Shown in pieces: positions 48,280 through 60,143 of a DNA stretch of 64,000 bases. The position numbers and the translations under genes are program-made. Every line of letters starts with the position of its first letter. Within the stretch, counting starts at the first letter, position 1. The notes below the pieces were generated by a model. That model saw only the letters and a program-made list of their open reading frames with translations, did no database searches and was not told the DNA's origin. This stretch comes from Plasmopara viticola (lineage: Eukaryota; Oomycota; Peronosporomycetes; Peronosporales; Peronosporaceae): contig MBPM02000007.1 in NCBI GenBank assembly GCA_001695595.3, positions 620,001-684,000 on the forward strand, given 5' to 3'.

Positions 48280-49005
48280 GACTGACGCGAAACTGTGATA
48301 ACCAATCGATTACGATTCGGCCGAACCAGGTTACTGGTGTGGACGACATAAACACGAAGACTAATTAATGATTTTTGGCGTCTGATCTACGTAAACTTGG
48401 GTTACAATGCTTCGCAACACACGACGCAATGCAACAAGTGCGTTGTACATTCCACCAGGAGGCCTTAAAAAGCATTGAACAGTAGCAGTCACTTAATGAT
48501 GGAGTGGTAGAGAAAATTGCTGATGCTAAGAGACAGATGAAGAGACGCCGTGTGGCGTGAAGTAGTTTAAAGAAAAGTGGCACAATAGGTACATCGAGTG
48601 TCGAGTACGAATAAAGTTGAAAGGTTTTCGACCACTACGATCCATGTTGGTGGCGATCTAAGCACAGTCTTGGTGTAATAATATAGAAATATGAGTGTAA
48701 TTGCTACTGAAGTCATTAAGGGATGCATCCCGGAGCAAGGCAGGCATTTGATCGAGTGATTTCATCCATTGGAGACCCCTGTTACGTGAATGCCACGTCC
48801 AGTCTTCACAATCGTTGACATTGGATATGCTAAAGTTGCACTGTACCCTTTTTGAAAACTCGATTTTTTGGTCGTCTACGATTTGATCTTAATTTCAAAG
48901 CAAAACTTTTTCGCTATGTTTTTTGTTGTAGGTACAGCTGAACGCGCACCACTCAAATGGGATTTTAGTAAATTCACAAGACTTGCATCGAGCTATGCTT
49001 AAGCG
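48280..49005. other. Upstream of NOL6, no gene
   Basis: About 700 bp without a supportable frame. It includes the NOL6 promoter side and the unique flank leading to the microsatellite. Confidence 0.4.
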
Positions 49006-49813
49006 CATACATACATACATACATACATACATACATACATACATACATACATACATACATACATACATACATACATACATACATACATACATACATACAT
49101 ACATACATACATACATACATACATACATACATACATACATACATACATACATACATACATACATACATACATACATACATACATACATACATACATACAT
49201 ACATACATACATACATACATACATACATACATACATACATACATACATACATACATACATACATACATACATACATACATACATACATACATACATACAT
49301 ACATACATACATACATACATACATACATACATACATACATACATACATACATACATACATACATACATACATACATACATACATACATACATACATACAT
49401 ACATACATACATACATACATACATACATACATACATACATACATACATACATACATACATACATACATACATACATACATACATACATACATACATACAT
49501 ACATACATACATACATACATACATACATACATACATACATACATACATACATACATACATACATACATACATACATACATACATACATACATACATACAT
49601 ACATACATACATACATACATACATACATACATACATACATACATACATACATACATACATACATACATACATACATACATACATACATACATACATACAT
49701 ACATACATACATACATACATACATACATACATACATACATACATACATACATACATACATACATACATACATACATACATACATACATACATACATACAT
49801 ACATACATACATA
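49006..49813. repeat. (CATA)n microsatellite, about 202 uninterrupted units
   Basis: Every base from 49006 to 49813 follows a 4-bp period, with no interruption visible across 808 bp. Frames on both strands translate it as endless YVCM or IHTY repeats, but these are artefacts and are not genes. Such purity at this length implies very recent expansion or strong slippage; the assembled length should be treated as approximate. It ends 180 bp from a 309-bp retroposon copy. Confidence 0.97.
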
Positions 49814-49964
49814 GATTCAACCGACGGTACTTTTATACATTATAGAACAATTCCGGTAACATAGTGCTAAAACATGACACAGGAAGTGCTACCCACGTGA
49901 GTTAATAGCAAGGTTTACACTAAAGCGACGACCATATCCGACATTATCAAAGAACTTGAATGAC

Positions 49965-50314
49965 AACTTATAGGATACTGTATTGTATTGCATTACGTTA
50001 TCGCGTTGCCAGGTTATGCACGTGCTAGGCTCAGTCTGGCTAGTCCACGGCATAGAGTGGTGTCCGCATACGTCGGGTCTCGTTCGGCGGGCAGTGCAGC
50101 CAGCACCGAGGTCGTGAGGGTCTTCCATTATTTTAGTTAACTCTGACTTGGTAAGAGCCCAGGTGACGCCCTGGTGCTGGAGACCGTCGCGTCGAGGGTG
50201 AGACTCGTTAGAGACCTGCAGATGCCCGAGGGCACCTGCCCGAAGCGGGCGAGCACTTAGCCCCCGCGCTTGGAAGGAGGGCGTCACCCCAACCTTTTCC
50301 GAAGTTATAGGATA
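49965..50314 (-). mobile_element. 309-bp LINE-derived non-autonomous retroposon, copy 3
   Basis: Element body 49992-50300, minus strand, same ends and same two internal joints as copies 1 and 2. The target duplication is 13 bp with one mismatch: AACTTATAGGATA at 49965-49977 and AAGTTATAGGATA at 50302-50314. The 3' tail is a short run of ATACA-type repeats. A 167-codon frame on this strand (49889-50392) is only a readthrough of the fused LINE pieces. Confidence 0.88.
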
Positions 50315-50521
50315 TATAGAAGGATAATTATTAGCAACTACCAGGACCTTCTTGTCTAGTTGACTCGTATTGTAAAAATCCGATGGCAACAAATGAGCTC
50401 ATTCAAGCTTGCTTAACTGTTTTTTGCGCCTTACCATTAAGCCTGCTATTTTATTAATAAATCTGATGGCCATTAATAGAACTAAAAGCATTGCTCTCTC
50501 GTGAGAGGCCACAAAATCGTC

Positions 50522-51285
50522 ATGAACCGAGTCAAAGCTGTGGTAGATGAAGTCGTGGAGATTGTCAAGTCTGCGCTGGAAGGCGAGCCTAAAACGCCAG
50601 CAGAGGTTCTACTGGATGAATATCTCCCTGTGGAAAATAAAGTCCTAGCAGCTTTTAGAGGAAGGAATCAGCAAGAGACTATGCTGCCGACCTTCGTTAT
50701 GAATGATTTGGCTGCACGAACTTATAACATTGTCGACTGTCCGTGTATCCAAGCGAGAATTTGGGAGATTCTCATTGATTATCAACTTTATCCGAACTTG
50801 ATGAAAAAGGTACGAATCAGGCTTTACATCAAAAACACTCATTGGCTCGTATGAATGCTGTCCATTAGGCGTTGAATTTACTGCATTATTTGCTATTAAA
50901 TGGGTCTCCAGAAGTTCTTAGGGACACTCGATCCCCTGCACGGGCTTCATTTCTGTCTAATGTTGTCACGGAATACAATCAGCACGAATTCGGACAGTAT
51001 GAATTCAGCCAGAATCTAGATATTGGCGCAGGCGTTCGTAAAACAGCAAGTGCGATCAATGCCCTTCTGAAAGACGACGAGGCGCTTTTTCAAGCGCGAC
51101 AAGAAGCCAAGAAGTTGCACCATAAATTGTCTGCACGAGCACTGCGTCAATCGTACTCAACGAGTCGCGATAGTTTGCGAGAACCTGCGTACAGCGATTT
51201 CTCTGGCTCCGACTTAGAGACGAATTTCTCAAAACTTGTGACCCATTCGTCAGTAACTTTAGAGGACAGTGCCAATGCAACTTGA
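50522..51285 (+). CDS. ENTH-domain protein
   Basis: Exons 50522-50809 and 50869-51285 join in phase 0 across a 59-bp intron, giving 234 aa. The N-terminal half has the eight-helix layout of the ENTH/VHS superfamily: MNRVKAVVDEVVEIVKSA, MNDLAARTYN and IWEILIDY; then ALNLLHYLLLNGSPEVL, which matches the WRHV-KAL-LL-YLL--GSE core; then DIGAGVRKTASAINALLKDDE, matching D--G--VR-KA--L--LL. These domains bind membrane phosphoinositides and take part in clathrin-linked trafficking. No clathrin, AP2 or ubiquitin motif (NPF, DPW, UIM) is evident in the short tail, so it is closer to TEPSIN/ENTH-only proteins. It converges on the TPR gene with 47 bp between stops. Confidence 0.75.
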
Positions 51286-51332
51286 TTTTTTCGAGGATTC
51301 TTTGATTCAAATTGAACAATAAATTGGCATAT

Positions 51333-52986
51333 CTAGTCCAATGGTAACGATCGGAGATAGTCGAGATCGTACTGATTGCGATCAAACTTGCATTTGTCAA
51401 TCTCTTTGACGATTCTCGTCTTCATTTGCATGCGATGTTTTCTAGCAAGATTGTTATTGGCATCCGGAACCAACGCATTTGCTGCTTCAAAGCTTTGCAG
51501 AGCCTTGTCGTACTTGTGCAGCGCGTGATAGAGTTGGCCCATGCGAAAGTGGCTCATTGCATACTTGCTGTCAAGCTCAAGGGCCTTTTCACAATGACGT
51601 AAACCGTTCGTATAGTTCCGCTGCATCTCAAGACAACCACTGGCAATGTTCATGTGGCACGAAATTGCAATCTGTACACTCGAGACCTTAGAAATCAAGC
51701 AAGGCGACCAGTGTGCATACGTAAGGTTTACCTTTTGAATTAGAGAACTTGCCTCAATAGTCATTGAGGTAAAAGTGGGTTGCCTTTGCAGCTCTTGTAA
51801 GCATCCAAGCACCACTTGATATTTTGTTGTCGAATAGTCGTAGAAATTCTCAATAGCCAACACATTGGCCTCTTCAAACACCCACTGGATCCGTTCAAGC
51901 ACTTGTTCAAGCGTCAAACCTTCCATGCATGCTGTCACCATGCTCTCAATCGCAAGTTTATCTACCAACAAACTGTCACTTCATGCCGTTCACTTCTACC
52001 AACTCGACAACTTACCATTAGCAGCATCACCTTTACTTAGCAACGTCGCTTTAATTCGCTCTAACGCCTCGGTTCCCTTTTCGTGCTCTGAGTTCTGTCG
52101 CACAAAACAGGAAGAAGACATTACCACCGTGACATTACTCGCGTCATTATCAAAGTACCAAGTTTATGATCCGGTTATAATGCAGCATAGCCAATAATGG
52201 CGCATTCATTCGCTCGAAACTTTCCCCTCTTTGAAGCCACGCTACTAAATGACCATCATCTCGTATCAAGACCTCTTTAAACGCCTCAGTTGCGACGGCC
52301 AGACGTCCAGCATGGAGCTCACAAGTCCCAATGCCCATGTATACGTCCTCGTAGAACATTTTAATAATGGCAAGCAGATCGGTTGCTTTCGGTAACGTCT
52401 CATCCCGTGTTTGAGTCGTTTCTTTTCCTTGATGGCAATGTTTCTTGCCGTCCGAAAGACATTGCTTGCCACTCAAACTGCACTCTTGACTCTTCTCCTG
52501 GGCCACTATCTCTGTCGATTCCTTCTTCATTGCTTGTTCCTGCTCAAGCAACATGGGTGCCAATTCTTCGAGTCTTTGCACAGCAGTCAAAGCCTTTTCA
52601 TAGAACATTCTGGCCTCTTTCTTGTCATCTAGAGCTTTGTCTCCATCTCGTCGGTGCTTGAGAATCTCTTGAAGTAAACTAGCCTTTTGAGCGCAGAGCA
52701 TAGCCTGACTTTGCAACTTTTCTGCTCCAATAACTTCCGTGTCGCTCGCATCCTGTCCTTTACGTACTCGTTTCTTGGCCTTGAGAGCGGCCACAGCAGC
52801 TTGCGCCGCGAGAACATCGGCCGATTGCTGCGCTGCTTTCGAGGCAGATATTTCGACGTTTTCCTTTGCCTGTAATTGCTTACGCTGAAGCATTTGCTGC
52901 CTTTCATGCTGTTCCACTTCATCCACATGCAAAAGCTCCTTCTCCACGTCAAATTTGGCCCATGCGGAGTACGACGCGCTGCTCAT
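51333..52986 (-). CDS. Tetratricopeptide-repeat protein
   Basis: Minus-strand exons 52986-52159, 52094-52016 and 51961-51333 join in frame through introns of 64 and 54 bp, giving 511 aa. Residues about 1-130 are a charged, probably coiled-coil region (DEVEQHERQQMLQRKQ). TPR units follow: DGDKALDDKKEARMFYEKAL; GTCELHAGRLAVATEAFKEVL with HLVAWLQRGESFERM; and near the C-terminus GLRHCEKALELDSKYAMSHFRMGQLYHALHKYDKALQSFEAANALVP read in pieces as two repeats. TPRs mediate protein-protein contact, often with chaperones. I do not recognise a specific orthologue. I use the ATG of MSSASYSAW at 52986; the in-frame upstream stretch is A/T-rich and unlikely to be coding. Confidence 0.78.
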
Positions 52987-54623
52987 AGGTGGAAAGATAA
53001 TATTCACATTTACGTTAGAGAGCAAAAGATATAGATCATATATTAAATAAGAAAATAAAGGGTCGAAATGTATCAACATTAATTTTTGTCCGAAAAGAAG
53101 TGCCGAACTACGACACTTTTAAATGCGCAAAATCACTTTGCTTTGGCCAAGCTCGGCACTCTACAGTTAGCTAGCGTAAATGAATTTGTATCAGGAAATT
53201 CATCCTGATCAAATTGTCGTGTCACATTACTGTCATGCTTCAATTGATATAAACCCCGACTAATTTGATCTTGACCAAGTGCAAATTTCAGGAGATTGAC
53301 TAAAAGCTTTTGCAACATTCGCGGCATGAGTCAATTAAAACGGTTGAGCATCAACTGATAAAAAAGTAGATAAATTCGCCGTTCTTTTCTTCCGAAATCT
53401 AAAAAAAAGTATTTATTGAGTACAGGCCTTCTTCTTGAGCATTACATATCTTGGTTAGCAAGCGCTTGTTTTGCCTGCTGTCCTTCGACCATAGAGGCCT
53501 ATGCGCATTGCACTAAGAATTTGCAAGAAGATGTGGACATTAGAATGCGGCAAATGATTAAATAACTTGGGACACAGAGATGAAGACATATCTACTTTCA
53601 CTAAAAGGCTTGAGCTTCTACGTAGTCACGCCCTGTTTCCGCTTGATTGCGTTTCTTTGGTAGTATTTATGAATGCTTATTTGTCCAATTTGTTGAGCAG
53701 CTCAGCCTAAAAACATATACGATATGACACTTGCCCAGCAGGCTTTATTGAGAGCTATACGATATAATTCTGGTGTGCACGCAATACTTTGTTCGTCAAG
53801 AGCCACATCAAAACGCTATTGTATACATCGATCGTGTTACCTTAAGTAAGATTAACAAGAGCATAAATTAGTAGCCAGGTCGTTGCTTAGGCTTACCAGA
53901 TTGCACTATGTCTAACAAAAAAAAGCTTGCCAAACCGATGACGGGGTCAAGACTGGTCGTGATTTCTTTGAACATGACAACCTCGACATTTTTAATTATG
54001 CACTGCAATAACAAAGATACGCCGTGATTTACTCGGCTAAAAAACTTTTTACTTGATATATGCTCGGATATTTCTTACCAACGGGTGAGCTGTAAGGAAA
54101 AGTTTCAATTCAAGCTCGGAATGTCGTAAGAATACAGTCAGTAGTGCGCAAAGTTCGTTAAGGCAAACAAGCTAAGCTGTCATCGACGGAAATGCGGTCG
54201 TCGTTAATTCCGTGTCGTCAAAAATAGTAACTGGGAGTGTGAGACCTGTTGTACTGTGTTTTACTTCATATAGGAGCTTCTGGTATGATTGTATGCTGTA
54301 TGCGGAGAAAAAAACATTTCCTTCATGTTCGGCAGGTCCCAGCGCTGGTGTCTGGAATTACGTGTTGCTATAAGCCGATAGTCTTAATAATGTGAAGTGC
54401 CACTACTGCCTCTATCCGAACTTGGAAGTCGATCGATTGTTGTGGTGCATCAACAAGTAGTAGACGACAATATTCCGCACAGGGTGGTGAATAATAAAGC
54501 GACTGTAGCCGTCCCGAGACTTAGCCAAAGGCGTGGGCTCAACTAAAAATCGAAGCAATAAATATCATATAAGCTTGCTTGAGAACAACTTTAATAAAAC
54601 AGCTATTGAGCCTTTCCAAAGGT
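52987..54623. other. Gene-free stretch, possible BED-finger remnant
   Basis: No gene supported. At about 54350-54410 (+) one frame reads VWNYVLL, a stop, then NNVKCHYC, which recalls the start of a BED zinc finger (VW--F-----AKC--C) as found in hAT transposases; too short to be certain. Confidence 0.35.
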
Positions 54624-54884
54624 TTAAATGTAAGCTCGAAGAAACAGAGGAAAAAGGGGGCTGCTTTGAATAGTATTGACACGAACACTGATTTTCTTGG
54701 AGATGCTGAAGCTGGTAAATAGACTATGGTGCGTAGTGTTGCAGTCTATAGAGTATGAGTAGTAGCGTTGGAGGAATGATCGGAGTCGCGAAGAGATTGC
54801 GAATCCGATGCCGTGTAACTCGGTCTTTGCTTGTAGGGTTAGAAGAAGGAAGTCATCAATGCGGTGCTCACCTCTATCGGACAT
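54624..54884 (-). pseudogene. LINE endonuclease-domain fragment
   Basis: On the minus strand, RGEHRIDDFLLLTL is nearly identical to RGEHRINDFLLTL in the LINE copy at 28441 (DNA GATAGAGGTGAGCACCGCATT is shared). It continues beyond the deletion point of that copy with KTELHGIGFAISSRL, the counterpart of the HG-GFA/V-S block of the endonuclease domain. It is truncated at both ends. The fragment shows that longer copies of the same LINE once existed here. Confidence 0.7.
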
Positions 54885-57120
54885 TGATCAACTCGCGCAA
54901 TAGCGCTTAGAAAGAAGCACATGCTTCTCTATTTAGTTTCTGAATCCAGATGAACTGTAAAGGGCCTCCTTCAACATTCAAAGAAAAATTTAGTGATAGT
55001 GAAATCTGGTTTTGGATAGACAAATTGCGAATTCGAGCTACATTAAGTTCAGCTAGTTCACAGGTGAAGAGACCTGAATGCGTCAAAGAGCCTCGAAGTC
55101 TGGGTCAGCACAACCGGGCAATTAGCGTTTTAGCCTAGAGCCAACCGGTTTTATTATTAAGTTGAACAACAACTCGCACTGTAGGTATTACCTGAGAAAT
55201 TGAGACTTAATCGTTGCCGCCACAGAGGTGTCACAGAATTTGAAGATTGCCAAAAGATAACAATACCAAGATCTGATTAAACCTCGAGGCCGCGCTGTAC
55301 CAGCTTGTGTACTGCCACGGTAATTGTAAACAACATCCAGACAATTCAGTATAGGCATAACTTGTTAAACTTGACTGTGAAGGCAACTTCGTCCAAAAGT
55401 GGGCAAGCTAAGAAATAAGCACAAAGGGTAAATAGACACCGAAGTGCTTCCCAACAAAAATGCCGGCAGAAATTCGAATGATCTGGGATGGTGGTTACGG
55501 GTAAATACAGGATATAAAAGTATTTTTTTGCAGGAGCCGCAGCTCAATCGAGCGAGCAAACGACTGAGAACTCCCAAGCGAGAGGTTATCTTCAGCCAAA
55601 TTTAGCACTTTGCGAAGCATGTGCAGCTGCAAACTCTGGATGATGTCGGAATGGGATTAAGGCCAACTCCCCATTGTAAAGAAGAGGTCTTGGGTTGAGC
55701 GCTGAAGAGTTATGCCCGCAAAGAAAGCGCACAATGAGCCTGAGAAGCTGGTTGTATGTGAATACTGACCGAATAGCAGAACAATATACTGTCGTGTCAT
55801 TACCCAGCCCCAGATCGTTGTGCTTGGTGGAACCAGATTAGACATCTGCTTTCCAAAATGCAGGTAAATGTTATGCCAGCAACACTGAGGTTTGATCCGA
55901 AGCAATTTTCTCCCATAATTGCGCATCCTGTGCTCTCAGCTTCAATCACATCTCGATCGGCCAAGTTTTAGTGCAAAGGCGCAATCTTGCTTGTACATTT
56001 TTTCCAATATTTGGCAAGATAATCGTCATTATCCGTGGATATTTATATTGTGTTTGCCGATTTCCTGGCACGACTGCGGTGCTTGCCCGCTATGTGTTGG
56101 TCTAAATTAGTAGATTTAAAAACTCTGGTGAAATACCACTGCTTCCAGCATACGAAACTGACGCCAGCTTACAGCCCTTAAAGTCATTTTTTGGAAGGCA
56201 AAGTTTCAAGGTCGAGTGGCTTGTCTTCGACGGCAATCGCAGTTGCATCGTAATAAGTCAGAGGACGGCATGCTTGACAATAGATTGGATTAAAAAAATA
56301 GTACGTTGTTGTTCTAATTTCAAAGTGCAATTTACTGCTGAAGGCACACAATTCTAAAATAAGCAACGAGTTAATCCTTTTTCTGTTTCCAATACATTCA
56401 GAGGCCCATATGTACGAGTAAGTGGCCGAGTATGTGATGACCTTTGTGGCCTGCCGTCAAACTCACGGCTCATCTGCTCATTTTTTCACTAAGCCTGCCA
56501 GTGTTGATCAACCGTTGAATGATTTTAAAGCTCGACTTTGTATCTGGCTTGCCGAAAATTAAAGGCAACACGTAACATCGTGTTTCGCACGCCGCTGTTG
56601 CAAGCTAGTCTTTTTCAAATCTGCTCCGGTCAATCAAACTCTCTAGACTATAAAAGATACAGTAAATCTAATTCATGACCTATCGAATACGACGGTGTCG
56701 GATGGAGACTCGCCTTGTCGCTGAGTTTCGTCGAACGCAACGTAGCCAGATGTGACCCCGTTGCGCGACTATGCGCTTACGTTTCCATAGTGGAAAAAGA
56801 AAAACATGCAATTACTTTTTCCGCAACGTGACTAGACTGGAATTGACTTATTAAAGGTAATGACAAGTTTTAAGTTAGCGAGCCGTACAAATTGAATTTT
56901 TTGTCTCAAAGTCGATGCTGCGCTATGTTTCGGCCTCAAAAATCGGTGCAAAAAAGGGCGACGTCGCACGTATTTTGATGACGTTTATTCTAAGTTTGTA
57001 GCTTATGGTAGCCAGTATAACTGGGCTTTGTTCGTTCACTTTGGATACGTTATTACACTTACTTTTCTATTGCGGTTTGCATTAAGCCAATTATTAAAAA
57101 CCCGCTAGCTGGTGTCAAAG
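54885..57120. other. Gene-free stretch
   Basis: No gene, RNA or clear repeat recognised. Short frames on both strands lack domains. Confidence 0.4.
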
Positions 57121-57310
57121 CAGATAATCTTCAGACAAATTGTCAAGCGAAAAGGCTAGTGATGTGCTAGAGGACACACTGATTAGTGTGTGTGCTGAGG
57201 AATTACACTTGTGGGTTGTTAAGTTGGCAAGGGTTGAATTTGCTCTTAACAATGCGGCTTACGCATCTACAGGATCCACACCTCTCTATAAGTGGCATGA
57301 AGAGCTCTAA
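57121..57310 (+). pseudogene. Ty3/gypsy integrase fragment
   Basis: With one frameshift, the sequence reads CQAKRL, then VLEDTLISVCAEELHLW, then VEFALNNAAYASTGSTPLY, followed by a stop. The block VEFALNNA---STG-TPF/L-Y is a hallmark near the end of the Ty3/gypsy integrase core, and the preceding segment matches the DGQTER--R-LED-LR block. No LTR or other pol domain is found nearby, so it is an isolated relic. Confidence 0.65.
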
Positions 57311-58923
57311 TAATATTAGTTCTAGCGGTTTCGAAATACGTAAAGAGGGCGTTTAGAAATCTATTTTGCTTCCAGGCTAAAAGACCAGTACTGGAACTTT
57401 TCCGGAAACAACTTTTTAACCCTTTTTTAGATATCTGACTGCAGGATATGAAGAAGTCCAAGTCCAGTATTCATAAGTTGAATGAAACATATTCTTATCG
57501 AGCAATCTATTGCCCTGTGTTGACGCATACAATTAACCTTCCCAGAAGGGTGTCAAAGTACCCATCTTCTTGATTCGATCGTATAACATTTCTCAAAATG
57601 TCGAGTTTCATATGAGGTTTGGAAATTGTAAGCACCTTTCTAAAGCGCCAATTTTGCGCTTAGCCTTGTTCTCATAAGAGATCTTGTTGTCATGTCCACG
57701 CAATCAAAAGTCTAATTTTTCAATTGTACCATGGGTGCAGTGCTAGAAAATACTCAAGGGTCATGTGCAAGCCTTTCATGTTGTTTAACATCTCACGATG
57801 CCATTAAAAATCCTCAAGCTGAATTTGATGCGAATCTATACGCGTGCGCATAGCCGTTGCAAAATCGCGCCGGAGCAATGGTTCTTAAGTCACGTAAAGA
57901 GTAGTTTCCGGAGCGTCGTGCTCCATGCTATAGCCTTTGTCGGTCGAATGATAAGTAATTGAGCGATCTTCTTGCTCATCAGCCTCTTTAATTTGACTCC
58001 GCATTAAATGTTTTTGCCTTTTTTCACATTTGTATCGTATATTTCTAGCAGAGGGTGCTCTGGAAACTTAAACTCTGAAAGGAAGCTAAAAATATTTCAC
58101 CTTTTAGTATAGTCAAGTTGGGTGAAGTACTCATACATTTGTATATTATTGCGCAATTTACTCACCGCCGGGCAAGCATTCGATCCACAGCTCCACCCAG
58201 ACTTCGTGTAGAGCGCTATCCAGCTTACTTGTCACTTCCGGTACAGCCAACTGATTTGAGAATAATGTAAGACTACAGATGTCTTTTGCGCTGCGTAGCG
58301 GTATGATTGCCTTCCATACTTTCATATGCCGATGGTGGAATCTATAAAACCTATTTTTTTTCGGTTGCCTTGCATAAATATCTTGCCTACGAATTTTGCT
58401 AATTGGACATTAAATGCCACATAACTTTCAAGGTTAGCTACAGTTTTTTACTTACATTGCTATCTGCACAATGATATATCGACTTGAAAGATTATAATTT
58501 GATACGAATATGTTATTGATTCACCGTTGTGCATTAATTTCTTGCTGCATGATTAAGCGCACGATCACGATGGGGAGATTCGTACGCTCACAGGACAAAT
58601 CAATACCATCATCCTTTGTTTTTAGTACGATACCGCTCAAACCAAATGTGCTGATAATTAGGATGATGTGGCATCTTAATGCCGTAAGTTTCTTGACTGT
58701 CGTCCAAATAACCTTACTTTAGGGTACTATGGTAAGTATACACATGAAGCCAAATTTACCCTGATTATTCTAGATTGGCTTCTAAATAGTCGAAGTTTCG
58801 AAGATTTGCACATCGGAAATAAGGAGTCACGCACGATAGACTATGCTCACCATAATGTGACCAACATATCAGCCACTGATCGTCATTCCCGAATAAAGCT
58901 TGACTCACAGAAAACGAGGAGAT
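57311..58923. other. Gene-free stretch
   Basis: Nothing recognisable is coded. The last 150 bp precede the HVA22/REEP gene and probably contain its promoter. Confidence 0.4.
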
Positions 58924-59502
58924 ATGGAAAAGGTCCAAGTGTATATGGACAAATGGGCTAAAGATCTGGAGAAGTTTCCGGTACTTCAGCAGGCTCAGGA
59001 CGCCACAGGCGTGGAGAAATTGTACCTAGTGGCGGGCGCCGCGGCGCTGCTGCTCCTGCTACTACTCGTGGGTTTTGGCGCGGGGCTCATCTGTAACCTT
59101 GTGGGCTTTGTGTACCCTGCGTACTGCTCGTTCAAGGCTGTCGAGTCGGATGACAAGAAAGACGATGTGCAGTGGCTTACGTATTGGGTTGTCTACGCCT
59201 GCTTTACTCTTGTCGAGGTCTTTGCCGACTTCCTGCTCTACTGGATCCCCTTTTATTACGCTTTTAAGCTGGGGTTTTTGCTGTGGCTGTTTATGCCATC
59301 TACTCTGGGGGCTTCGTTTCTCTATATGCACTTCCTCGCACCCTTCCTCACGTCGCAGGAGTCGCGTATTGACCGTGCCATGAAAGAGGCTGTCAACAGC
59401 AGTGGCGCCGTCATCTCGGACATTAGTGGCGTGGCCAGAGAAATTGGCAGGGACGTTTCCAAGGCTGTGGCTAATAAGATTGCCGACAGTGCCCCCCAGT
59501 AA
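58924..59502 (+). CDS. HVA22/TB2/DP1 (REEP-Yop1) family protein
   Basis: A single-exon 192-aa protein, typical length for the family. Residues about 35-65 form long hydrophobic hairpin helices (LLLLLLLVGFGAGLI). They are followed by the family signature VYPAYCSFKAVES, then DDVQWLTYWVVYACFTLVE, and a second hairpin (FLLYWIPFYYAFKLGFLLWLF). The C-terminus is a predicted amphipathic helix. REEP/Yop1 proteins sit in the tubular ER and bend membranes through these wedge-like hairpins. I start at ATG 58924; the frame extends upstream only from a TTG. Convergent with SDHAF4 downstream. Confidence 0.9.
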   Translation: MEKVQVYMDKWAKDLEKFPVLQQAQDATGVEKLYLVAGAAALLLLLLLVGFGAGLICNLVGFVYPAYCSFKAVESDDKKDDVQWLTYWVVYACFTLVEVFADFLLYWIPFYYAFKLGFLLWLFMPSTLGASFLYMHFLAPFLTSQESRIDRAMKEAVNSSGAVISDISGVAREIGRDVSKAVANKIADSAPQ

Positions 59503-59798
59503 ATGGGTTGGAAGAGGATAGTGTGTGAGAACCATCAGACGTGGGCATTTCCTATTTTAATTACTGCATCTTTTTTACAGTACTCATACTCTAATCACTT
59601 AATGACAACACAGCATGCGCACTAAGTTCTAAAGCTACTCATAAAAAATATTGATTTTACAGATATGCATACTGTTTGGTTCTTCAATGCACCCATGCTT
59701 GAGGCACTTGAGCTAGCTACACAATACCTTCTTTCAGTAATGCAATTTCTGCGAAAAAAGTATTATAGTGATTCCGAGCGCCCGCCCTATTATATGGT

Positions 59799-60143
59799 TT
59801 AAAAGTCAGAGCAACGACCCTTACGCTCCCAGTCTCCAAACCTCGTTGGTTCCATGAGCTTTCCACCGAGCGTGGGACCACCATACTCAACTCCTGACGG
59901 TCCTATCTCCAAAGTTTCCTCCGCGTCTTCGTCTCCAATGTCGTCGAAATCGTTTAGAGCATTACGAGCTGAATCACCCGTTGTATTCGTATTGTGGGGC
60001 TTGCCGCTTGGGTTCAATGCCACAAACTCCTTGTCCCGTGTATCACTTGAGAGTGCACGCACCTGTGCTTCAAGTATTGGACGTGCCTCTATTGACGCAC
60101 TTGAGCGCCTCAAGCTCGCCAACAATAGTCTTCTCATCGCCAT
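59799..60143 (-). CDS. SDHAF4: Succinate dehydrogenase assembly factor 4
   Basis: A single-exon 114-aa protein. The C-terminus PTRFGDWERKGRCSDF is the diagnostic DUF1674 motif of SDHAF4/Sdh8, where DWE-KGR--DF is nearly invariant. The first about 30 residues (MAMRRLLLASLRRSSAS) are arginine- and serine-rich without acidic residues, as expected for a mitochondrial presequence. The factor binds flavinylated SdhA during complex II assembly. The start ATG is at 60143. The gene is divergent from CYFIP with only 112 bp between the two start codons, so they probably share a promoter region. Confidence 0.93.
   Translation of the reverse strand: MAMRRLLLASLRRSSASIEARPILEAQVRALSSDTRDKEFVALNPSGKPHNTNTTGDSARNALNDFDDIGDEDAEETLEIGPSGVEYGGPTLGGKLMEPTRFGDWERKGRCSDF

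Noticed and set aside
48895..49864. Long open frames on both strands encoding YVCM or IHTY repeats
   Set aside because: They are translations of the pure CATA microsatellite, open in several frames by chance of its period.
49889..50392. 167-codon minus-strand frame that could look like a protein gene
   Set aside because: It runs straight through the 309-bp retroposon and both flanks; the same peptide pieces recur at 11668 and 29302 as LINE debris.
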